A DNA stretch of 8,264 nt from Campylobacterales bacterium (GTDB taxonomy: Bacteria > Campylobacterota > Campylobacteria > Campylobacterales > QNZT01): positions 1-8,264 of the forward strand of contig DQTU01000277.1 of NCBI GenBank assembly GCA_015662615.1, written 5' to 3'. This document shows positions 1-5,169 of this stretch, piece after piece. Numbering within the stretch: position 1 is the stretch's first letter; each line of letters begins with the position of its first letter. A model generated the notes under the pieces. It had not been told where the DNA came from, did no database searches, and saw nothing but the letters and a program-made list of their open reading frames with translations. Position numbers and translations under genes: made by a program.

Positions 1-2
1 AT

Positions 3-332
3 GTTCGAAATCTCGCAATCTCTATTTTGCAAGATTATGGTAATGCCATTAAATACTACATTGTAAAGTACTTGATAGGAGATGATAGAGATCTTCGTAT
101 CTTTGCAATTAATGTTTTAGGAGATGTAGCGTTTTCTGAGAGTCGTGACATGATGGTAGAGCTTTTAGAGAGTGAAGAGGATGTCAATGTTGCTATGACC
201 GCTGTGGATTATCTAGGAGAGATTGGTCTTGAAGAGGATATACCACTTCTTGTCTCTTTGAAAGATAGATTTCCAGATGAGTTTTATGTCTCATTTGCGG
301 TTGACACTGCTATCAATGCGATTAAGGGGTAA
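3..332 (+). CDS. HEAT-repeat protein, C-terminal part (5' truncated by window edge)
   Basis: The reading frame is open through the left edge (it begins VRNLAISILQDYG at base 3), so the gene starts upstream and only the last 109 codons are seen. A TTG at 27 is not needed as a start. The protein is built of short amphipathic helix pairs with the HEAT/PBS-lyase pattern: DRDLRIFAINVLGDVAFSES, then DVNVAMTAVDYLGEIGLEED, each followed by a second helix (MMVELLES, IPLLVSLKDRF). HEAT repeats form a superhelical protein-binding scaffold, so binding a signalling partner is the likely role, but the partner is unknown. It ends three bases before cheR, and the AAGGGG that serves cheR lies inside its last codons, so the two are probably co-transcribed and translationally coupled. 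No signal peptide or membrane segment is visible in this part. I am confident of the fold; the function is not known. Confidence 0.8.
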   Translation, partial: VRNLAISILQDYGNAIKYYIVKYLIGDDRDLRIFAINVLGDVAFSESRDMMVELLESEEDVNVAMTAVDYLGEIGLEEDIPLLVSLKDRFPDEFYVSFAVDTAINAIKG

Positions 333-335
333 GTG

Positions 336-1160
336 ATGGTTTTTTCACAAGAGAACTTTGAAAAACTTTCTGAGTATATCTACCGAAAGAGTGGTATCCA
401 TCTTGAATATACCAAACATTATGAAAAGCTTAGAAAACAAGTCACTAAAAGAAGTGAAAGTGAAGGGTTTGATAGCTTTAGAAAGTATTTTTACACGCTT
501 CGTTTTGAAGATCAAGCGGGAGCTGAGTTTGAAGAGTTGATCAATGCTGTAACGGTAAATGAGACTTATTTTTATAGAGAAAACCATCAGTTTGAGATCT
601 TGATCAATGAACTGTTGCCTATGATAAATCAGACAAAAAGAGCCAATGAGCCGATTCGTATCTTATGTGCTCCATGTTCGACTGGAGAAGAGCCTTACTC
701 GGTAGCCCTTCATTTGTTAGAGGACGATGGAATTGTAAATGAGCGCGACTTTGAGATCTTTGGAATTGATATCGACTCTAATGTGATTGAAAAAGCGAAA
801 AAAGGACTTTATAGTGATAGATCAATTCACGCTTTAAGTCCGGCGATAAAAAGAAAATATTTCAATAAAAAAATGGGATATAACGAACTTGACCCAGATA
901 TCAGAGAGGCGATTACATTTTCAAAAGCAAATGTGTTTGACAAACAAGAGATGAATGCATTGGGGAAATTTGATGTCATATTTTCGAGAAACATGCTCAT
1001 CTATTTTGATGATGCGAGTAAAAAAGAGGTAGCAATGAACTTTTATAACATGTTGAATCCAGAGGGTTTCATCATGTTAGGTCATGCAGAGTATATGAAC
1101 AGAATTGTAACGGTTTTCAAACCAATACAGTTTAACAAACACATAATATATCAAAAGTGA
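336..1160 (+). CDS. cheR: Chemotaxis protein methyltransferase CheR
   Basis: CheR uses S-adenosylmethionine to methylate glutamates on chemoreceptors, the adaptation arm of chemotaxis in the cytoplasm. In the 274-aa product, the N-terminal helical CheR domain (FEKLSEYIYRKSGIHL) leads to the family signature TVNETYFYRE near residue 73. The SAM-binding loop ILCAPCSTGEEPYSVAL follows near residue 110, then FGIDIDSNVIEKAKKGLY (acidic SAM-ribose strand, near 142), FDVIFSRNMLIYFDD (near 212) and a late LNPEGFIMLGHAE segment. The length is normal for the family and no TPR extension is present. GTG 333 and ATG 336 are adjacent possible starts. I chose ATG 336 because AAGGGG at 324-329 is 6 bases away from it but only 3 from GTG. 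The gene is followed by the structured gap, which separates it from the remaining che genes. Confidence 0.96.
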   Translation: MVFSQENFEKLSEYIYRKSGIHLEYTKHYEKLRKQVTKRSESEGFDSFRKYFYTLRFEDQAGAEFEELINAVTVNETYFYRENHQFEILINELLPMINQTKRANEPIRILCAPCSTGEEPYSVALHLLEDDGIVNERDFEIFGIDIDSNVIEKAKKGLYSDRSIHALSPAIKRKYFNKKMGYNELDPDIREAITFSKANVFDKQEMNALGKFDVIFSRNMLIYFDDASKKEVAMNFYNMLNPEGFIMLGHAEYMNRIVTVFKPIQFNKHIIYQK

Positions 1161-1297
1161 GGGAGAACAAAACAAGTACGGTTCACTGTGCGTGAGCCCT
1201 CCGCTGTGAAATCCGTAAATAAAACAACAACTGCTTGTTGTTTTTAGGGTTGGAATCAAAGCTGATGTGCCAAAATGGCACCAGCGTCGGAGACAAA

Positions 1298-1312
1298 ATG
1301 GGTAGCGCTTAG
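1298..1312 (+). other. Possible 4-codon leader ORF (MGSA-stop) with its own SD
   Basis: ATG GGT AGC GCT TAG is preceded by GGAG (1289-1292) at a 5-base spacing, an ideal initiation site. Its stop codon overlaps the first base of the switch hairpin (1312). A ribosome here would cover hairpin 3 and the hairpin's 5' arm and so could influence the cheY SD. It may equally be a chance match within a structured RNA; GGAG and ATG occur often in such sequence. Confidence 0.2.
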
Positions 1313-1356
1313 ATAAAGGGACTTGTTCCTTTATCGTAATTAAAATGTAAAAGGAG
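1312..1356 (+). promoter_or_regulatory. Possible expression platform: anti-anti-SD / anti-SD / SD of the receiver gene
   Basis: GATAAAGGGA (1312-1321) pairs with TTCCTTTATC (1326-1335): 10 bp with one G-T wobble and a CTTG loop. The same 3' arm, TCCTTT (1327-1332), is complementary to AAAGGA (1350-1355), which contains most of the Shine-Dalgarno AAGGAG (1351-1356) of the gene starting at 1362. The pairings exclude each other. With the hairpin formed the SD is free; with the hairpin opened, for example by AACAAGT (1171-1177) taking ACTTGTT (1321-1327), the arm could cover the SD. No U-run follows the hairpin, so it does not look like a terminator. This is a sequence-level inference, not tested by folding energies. 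Confidence 0.45.
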
Positions 1357-1361
1357 ATAAT

Positions 1362-1736
1362 ATGCCAACAGTAGTATTTATAGATGATTCAGAGACAGCA
1401 CTTGCTTCAACAAAGATTGCAACAGGTGGGATGCCGATAGAGGTTAAACAATATTTAAGAGCAATGGATGCATTGGATGATATTGGGATGGGAACTGTAA
1501 AACCAGATCTTATCATCACAGATCTTAATATGCCTGAGATGAATGGTTTACAGTTTTTAAAAGAGGCTAGGGGTCTTGATGAGACAAAGAAGACACCGAT
1601 TTTGATGTTAACTACGGAGACAAAACCAGAGTTAAAAGAGCAGGGTAAAGCACTTGGTCTTACGGGTTGGATCGTTAAACCTTTTAATCCTGCACAGCTT
1701 CAAGGTGCTATCAAGAGAGTGTTAAGGTTGTCATGA
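1362..1736 (+). CDS. cheY: CheY-type single-domain response regulator
   Basis: This 124-aa protein is a complete receiver domain with no output domain, so it acts by binding a target when phosphorylated, probably by CheA encoded downstream. The acidic pair is D8/D9 (VVFIDDSETA), the phospho-acceptor is D54 (LIITDLNMPEMNG), the switch Thr is T84/T85 (LMLTTET) and the conserved Lys is K106 in GWIVKPFNPAQL. The GWIVKPF signature is common in CheY proteins encoded beside cheA. The start is clear: AAGGAG (1351-1356) lies 5 bases upstream of the ATG. It is the first gene after the structured leader and its SD may be controlled by it. Its stop overlaps the start of the next gene (ATGA). Its target (flagellar switch, pilus motor or other) cannot be told from the window. 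Confidence 0.93.
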   Translation: MPTVVFIDDSETALASTKIATGGMPIEVKQYLRAMDALDDIGMGTVKPDLIITDLNMPEMNGLQFLKEARGLDETKKTPILMLTTETKPELKEQGKALGLTGWIVKPFNPAQLQGAIKRVLRLS

Positions 1737-2104
1737 TGGATAACAATACACGAGCAGCGTTTGGGGCTTTACAGCGTGCATTAGACCACATTAAAGAGGT
1801 GCAGACTAATGTAACAGCACTAAATCTTAAATCAATGACCATGCTAGGAGATGCCATCTTTGAAGCGGAAGTTGAAATCAGTGAAGATGGTTTTGTTGCT
1901 CTGCAGCATCAAGATATTTTAACTCAGCAGTTATCTGCGACGAGTGAATTAATTGAGATGATAAGTAAGCATATCAATGAGAGTTCAGATGAAGCGTTGG
2001 AAAAAAATATTAGTGCTGCTTTAGAAGTGGCAAAAGCAAAAAAAGATGCATTTAGTGGAAATGCATTTAACTATAAACATGAAGATATAGTGGAACTATT
2101 TTAA
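1733..2104 (+). CDS. Small helical protein, candidate minimal CheZ-like phosphatase
   Basis: The 123-aa product is predicted almost all helical and has no membrane segment. Residues 5-80 look like two long antiparallel helices, and the second contains LQHQDILTQQLSA with D61 and Q65. This D-x3-Q spacing, with a preceding Q, matches the catalytic Asp and Gln of CheZ (QDLTGQ, E. coli D143/Q147), which supply the water-activating residue for CheY-P dephosphorylation. A charged linker (about 84-112) leads to the C-terminus HEDIVELF, resembling the C-terminal CheY-binding peptide of CheZ (VDDLLDSLGF). CheZ is usually about 200 residues, so this would be a shortened form. ATGA overlap with the preceding cheY and an 11-base gap to the next receiver place it between two possible substrates. 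AAGG (1724-1727) serves ATG 1733 or the adjacent ATG 1736. I see the motif; the phosphatase role is inferred. Confidence 0.6.
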   Translation: MMDNNTRAAFGALQRALDHIKEVQTNVTALNLKSMTMLGDAIFEAEVEISEDGFVALQHQDILTQQLSATSELIEMISKHINESSDEALEKNISAALEVAKAKKDAFSGNAFNYKHEDIVELF

Positions 2105-2115
2105 AGGGCAGGGAA

Positions 2116-2490
2116 ATGAAAAAGGTATTAGTAGTAGACGATTCGAAAACAGTTCGTCAATATCATAGAGAAATCTTAAAGCAGAAGGGTTATGATGTTT
2201 GTGAAGCGGAAAATGGTATGGAAGCGTTAGAAAAATCATTGGTAAGTGAATATGAACTTTTCTTAGTGGATATTAACATGCCAGTCATGGATGGATACTC
2301 ATTTGTTAAAGAGTTAAGATGTAAAGAAAATTACCGTTTTACACCCGTTATTATGATCAGTACTGAAGCAGAAGACCATGACAGAATTAGTGCTTATAAA
2401 AACGGTGCAAATCTCTACTTTACTAAACCTGTAAAACCTGATGACTTAGTTGGAAGTGTAGATATATTAACTTATAGGAGTGCAGCATGA
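2116..2490 (+). CDS. Second CheY-like single-domain response regulator
   Basis: This 124-aa stand-alone receiver is a paralogue of the one at 1362 but clearly diverged. Its key residues are D8/D9 (VLVVDDSKTVR), phospho-acceptor D52 (LFLVDINMPVMDG), S82 at the switch Thr/Ser position (VIMISTEAED) and K104 (YFTKPVKPDD), with aromatic Y101/F102 near the signalling-face position. All catalytic residues are present, so it should be phosphorylatable. AAAGGG (2103-2108) gives a 7-base spacing to the ATG. The last codons overlap the start of cheA (ATGA), so output of the two is coupled. With two receivers, one may act as output and the other as phosphate sink, as known in other multi-CheY systems; which is which cannot be read here. 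Confidence 0.9.
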   Translation: MKKVLVVDDSKTVRQYHREILKQKGYDVCEAENGMEALEKSLVSEYELFLVDINMPVMDGYSFVKELRCKENYRFTPVIMISTEAEDHDRISAYKNGANLYFTKPVKPDDLVGSVDILTYRSAA

Positions 2491-4892
2491 ATCCGTTATT
2501 AGAATCATTTTTGCAAGAAGCAAGAGAAAATTTAAAGTTTATTGAGCAAAACCTTGAATCTTTGGGAGAGAGTGATGATGAACTGCTAAATGCAATTTTT
2601 AGAGCAGCGCATACCCTAAAGGGAGGATCTGGAATTGTTGGCTTTGATGGCGTTATGCATATCACACACAAAGCGGAAGATCTTTTAGACCAACTGCGTG
2701 CTAAAAAGTTAGAGTATCAAGAGCCTATGCTTGATGCACTTTATGATGCCTTTGATGAGGTTTTAAACCTTGTTGAAGCGGCAGAAGATAGTGGTGATGT
2801 TGTTGAGGCTAATGAAGAGACTAGTGCTAAGATTATCAAATATCTTAATGAAGTTATGGGTGCAGAGGATGAACAAGCTGTGGCATTTTCACTACCTGAA
2901 GTTTTTGTAAGTAGTAGTGACGGTTTTTCTAATTTTGATAATTTAGAGTTTGATAAACTGACTAATGTACTGCCTCAAAGTGTTGAACTTCAAGCTGATA
3001 ACTTAAATGACACACGAGCTTATGCCATCTCTTTTGATCTGGATAAGTCGTGTATGATCTTTGGAAATGATCCACTTTATGCACTCTCGCTACTAGGAGA
3101 TAAAGTAAAATATATCGCAACTTCACTCAATAGCGAAGATGCTAAAAATATGATTTTAGGAAATTATGATGATGAAGGTTTAGAGCTTTATCTTAAAATT
3201 ACGGCTTTAGTGGAAGCGGGATATGAAGAGATAGAGGATGCACTTTATAACTTTATCGATGATATTGTTTTATTGCCATTATCGTCTGAAAATGTAAAAA
3301 ATTTGGATGAAGTTGCAGAAAAAAATGAAACAATTACAAGCACATTAGAAAATATTAACAAAGAGATGTTGACTAAGATCTTAGAGCAACAGAGTGAACA
3401 GTTAAACTATCTTGGAGATGAAGAGTGTGTACTTAGAGTAAAATCAATCGCAGAACTATGTTTTGATGCTGCTGGAGTTGAGTTTGCACCAAGTGAGGAT
3501 AGTGTTGATGCAATTTTTGCGGCCATTAGTGTAATGGGTAATTCAAAACCAGCTGAAAAAGTAGAACAAGCAGCAGTTGTTGAAACCGTGGTAACACCAA
3601 AGCAAGAGGTAAAAAAAGAAGTTGCTATTACAAAGCCTGTAAAAAAAGCGACGGAATCCAAGGTAAGCAATAAAGATGTTATCGGAAAAGTTGTCAAAGT
3701 AGAACAATCTTCAATTGATCAACTTATGAGTGTTGTTGGTGAACTGTTGGTCGCTAAAAACTCATTGCCGTATCTTGCAGAGTCTGTTGAGGGACAAGAG
3801 AGTGAAGTGACTAAACGAGCGATTTTAGAGAAGTACTCTTCTATCGATAGATTGACAAGTCAACTTCAAGATCTGACGATGTCTATGAGAATGCTTCCAC
3901 TTACTTATGTTTTTGATCGTTATCCTAAACTGGTTCGTGAAATCTCAAAAAAATTGGGTAAAAAAGTAAAATTAATTCAAGAGGGTGGTGATACCAAACT
4001 TGATAAAAACATGATTGAGATGTTGGCAGATCCACTGATCCATATCATCAGAAATTCACTAGACCATGGTATAGAGACACCAGAGACTCGAAAAGAGTCT
4101 GGAAAACCTGAGAGTGGTGAGATCATCATGCGAGCCTATCCAGAATCTGACCGTGTTATGATTGAGATACTTGATGATGGAAAAGGGATTGATTCTCAGA
4201 TGGTGGTCAATAAAGTTTTGGAAAAAGGTTTAATTGATCCAGCAAAACTAGATGAGATGAGCGAAAATGAAAAGTTAAATCTCATCATGCTTCCAGGACT
4301 CTCTACGGTTGAAGCGATAAGTGAATATAGTGGTCGTGGTGTTGGCATGGATGTGGTTAAAAAGTCTATCGAAGGTTTTGGTGGAGAAATCCATCTTGAA
4401 AGTGTTGTAGGTAAGGGGACTAAACTTGTGATGAGCATCCCTGTTTCTCTCGCAGTCACAACACTGCTACATGTCTCTATGAATGATATGCATTATGGCA
4501 TACCAATGGATAGTGTGAGTGAAACGGTAAAAATCTCAAAAGAGAGTATTACGATTTTAAACAATGAGTATTATATCTATCTTAGAGGCGAAATTATCCC
4601 TCTTGTGGTCATTGGAGAGATGATGGATATGAGTGCACTAGATGTTGAGTCTATCTCTCTTGTGGTACTAGAGGTTAAAGGAAGTCAAATGGCCGTGGTT
4701 GTTAACGACCTTTTAGGACAGTTAAGTGTCGTTCAAAAACCGTTGCAAGGACTGTTGTCTGATCATTCATTGATAGGTGGAACAGCACTTTTAGGTAATG
4801 GACAGATCATGATGATAATAGACCCAGTTAGTTTGTGGGAAGTTAGTGATTCTTTAGGTACTAGCGAAGTACTTGAAGAACTTATGGCGTAA
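2487..4892 (+). CDS. cheA: Chemotaxis histidine kinase CheA (long form, with extra domain after HPt)
   Basis: CheA autophosphorylates and passes phosphate to CheY in the receptor array. The 801-aa protein starts with an HPt domain (1-125) with phospho-site H42 in AAHTLKGGSG. A segment at about 176-265 (AYAISFDLDKSCMIFGNDPL onward) resembles the extra domain seen in some long CheA proteins in place of a classical P2. A variable region and a Lys/Val/Pro-rich linker (350-395) lead to the dimerisation helices (403-475; SMRMLPLTYVFDRYPKLV). The ATPase follows, with N box HIIRNSLDHGIE (519-530), G1 DDGKGID (563-569), F box LPGLST (602-607) and G2 GRGVGMD (616-622). A CheW-like regulatory domain occupies about 650-795. 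All catalytic boxes look intact. There is no C-terminal receiver, unlike the CheA-REC fusions known in Helicobacter and Campylobacter. TAGGAG (2475-2480) lies 6 bases before the ATG, which overlaps the previous stop. Confidence 0.96.
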   Translation: MNPLLESFLQEARENLKFIEQNLESLGESDDELLNAIFRAAHTLKGGSGIVGFDGVMHITHKAEDLLDQLRAKKLEYQEPMLDALYDAFDEVLNLVEAAEDSGDVVEANEETSAKIIKYLNEVMGAEDEQAVAFSLPEVFVSSSDGFSNFDNLEFDKLTNVLPQSVELQADNLNDTRAYAISFDLDKSCMIFGNDPLYALSLLGDKVKYIATSLNSEDAKNMILGNYDDEGLELYLKITALVEAGYEEIEDALYNFIDDIVLLPLSSENVKNLDEVAEKNETITSTLENINKEMLTKILEQQSEQLNYLGDEECVLRVKSIAELCFDAAGVEFAPSEDSVDAIFAAISVMGNSKPAEKVEQAAVVETVVTPKQEVKKEVAITKPVKKATESKVSNKDVIGKVVKVEQSSIDQLMSVVGELLVAKNSLPYLAESVEGQESEVTKRAILEKYSSIDRLTSQLQDLTMSMRMLPLTYVFDRYPKLVREISKKLGKKVKLIQEGGDTKLDKNMIEMLADPLIHIIRNSLDHGIETPETRKESGKPESGEIIMRAYPESDRVMIEILDDGKGIDSQMVVNKVLEKGLIDPAKLDEMSENEKLNLIMLPGLSTVEAISEYSGRGVGMDVVKKSIEGFGGEIHLESVVGKGTKLVMSIPVSLAVTTLLHVSMNDMHYGIPMDSVSETVKISKESITILNNEYYIYLRGEIIPLVVIGEMMDMSALDVESISLVVLEVKGSQMAVVVNDLLGQLSVVQKPLQGLLSDHSLIGGTALLGNGQIMMIIDPVSLWEVSDSLGTSEVLEELMA

Positions 4893-4897
4893 GGGAG
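4891..4897 (+). promoter_or_regulatory. Ribosome binding site deciding the start at 4903
   Basis: AAGGGAG just after the cheA stop lies 5 bases before ATG 4903. The frame is open further up to a TTG at 4873 inside cheA, but that site has no SD and would add an unlikely MKNLWRKGVK stretch, so 4903 is preferred. Confidence 0.8.
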
Positions 4898-4902
4898 TAA
4901 AG

Positions 4903-5169
4903 ATGTCAGCAGTAGTATATGAGGGAAATAGAGCTATTTTAAATGGTAATGTATTCGAAGATGAGTTAGTGGGATTGAGATCTTTTATTCGAGAAAATGG
5001 AGAGAATGCCATTACTTTTAACCTAAGTGCTTGTAATGATATGCATACAGCGATTGTTCAACTGTTGGTTGCAGCTAAAGCAACAAAAGAGTGTGAGTTT
5101 ACATTTTCAGATAAGACAAAACCATTTGCCATGGCAATAGAGGGTTTTAAAGTAGAAGAGAAAATCTAA
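4903..5169 (+). CDS. Small STAS-like protein linked to cheA
   Basis: The 88-aa protein starts with a short beta strand (SAVVYEGNRAILNGN), followed by a helix (EDELVGLRSFIREN), a strand (NAITFNLSACNDMHT), a helix (AIVQLLVAAKAT) and a strand (CEFTFSD). This is the order of a STAS (anti-sigma-factor-antagonist-like) fold, and NDMHTAIVQLLVAAKA sits where STAS proteins have D-S/T-x-G followed by the helix. The usual phospho-Ser is not present as DSSG; T49 is the nearest candidate. The C-terminal helix is short. Single-domain STAS proteins are found beside cheA in several bacterial clusters, and a protein-interaction role in the array is a fair guess, not shown. Its stop abuts the next start with no gap. 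The fold call rests on pattern only. Confidence 0.6.
   Translation: MSAVVYEGNRAILNGNVFEDELVGLRSFIRENGENAITFNLSACNDMHTAIVQLLVAAKATKECEFTFSDKTKPFAMAIEGFKVEEKI

Larger units (their letters stand above)
1161..1361 (+). ncRNA. Candidate structured leader RNA (riboswitch-like) ahead of the cheY operon
   Basis: This 201-base gap has no protein gene and is far more structured than its AT content predicts. Hairpin 1 is TACGG+TTCAC (1177-1186) with GTGAA+CCGTA (1206-1217), 10 bp with a two-base AT bulge on the 3' side, and a GCG/CGC helix (1190-1192/1202-1204) may stack inside it. Hairpin 2 is a perfect 10 bp (1221-1230/1235-1244, loop CTGC). Hairpin 3 is GCTG+GTGCC (1261-1271) with GGCAC+CAGC (1277-1285), 9 bp with an AT bulge on the 5' side and loop AAAAT. 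The hairpin-1 loop AGCCCT (1195-1200) can pair with AGGGTT (1246-1251) as a pseudoknot. AACAAGT (1171-1177) is the exact complement of ACTTGTT (1321-1327), which could close the whole domain. The 3' end carries a possible SD switch. The pairings are seen directly; the regulatory role is inferred. It does not match any riboswitch consensus I can recall. A trans-acting sRNA is the alternative. Confidence 0.55.

Noticed and set aside
1142..1149. CATAAT/TAATAT near the end of cheR as a -10 box for the leader transcript
   Set aside because: It would place a start near 1157, just before the structured region, which is attractive. No -35 box at normal spacing is visible and such AT words are common here, so it is not listed as a promoter.
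1176..1217. GTACGGTTC and GTGCG look like pieces of a group II intron (domain V and 5' end); GTGAAATCC recalls a cobalamin riboswitch
   Set aside because: Neither the paired domain V with its catalytic triad nor the remaining cobalamin core is present in order; the local hairpin at 1177-1217 explains the sequence.
1221..1245. 10-bp hairpin followed by T's as a Rho-independent terminator of cheR
   Set aside because: The stem is mostly A-T, the T's are largely part of the stem, and a structured RNA continues after it. Weak termination or attenuation here cannot be excluded.
1188..1285. Fragments resembling a c-di-GMP-I (GEMM) riboswitch: CACGCACAG on the minus strand and GGAATCAAAGC on the + strand
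   Set aside because: They lie on opposite strands and the rest of the GEMM core is missing, so no assignment is made.
1276..1290. TGGCACC resembles the -24 element of a sigma-54 promoter
   Set aside because: The required GC ten bases after the GG is absent (GG at 1289-1290 instead), and the GGCAC is one arm of a strong hairpin.
1341..1346. TAAAAT as a -10 box for the receiver gene
   Set aside because: It would start the transcript inside or at the SD at 1351, leaving no usable leader.
3407..3697. Antisense open frame opposite the CheA linker, and similar antisense frames elsewhere
   Set aside because: Each is opposite a well-supported gene, lacks an SD and recognisable domains, and follows from the codon pattern of the sense strand.
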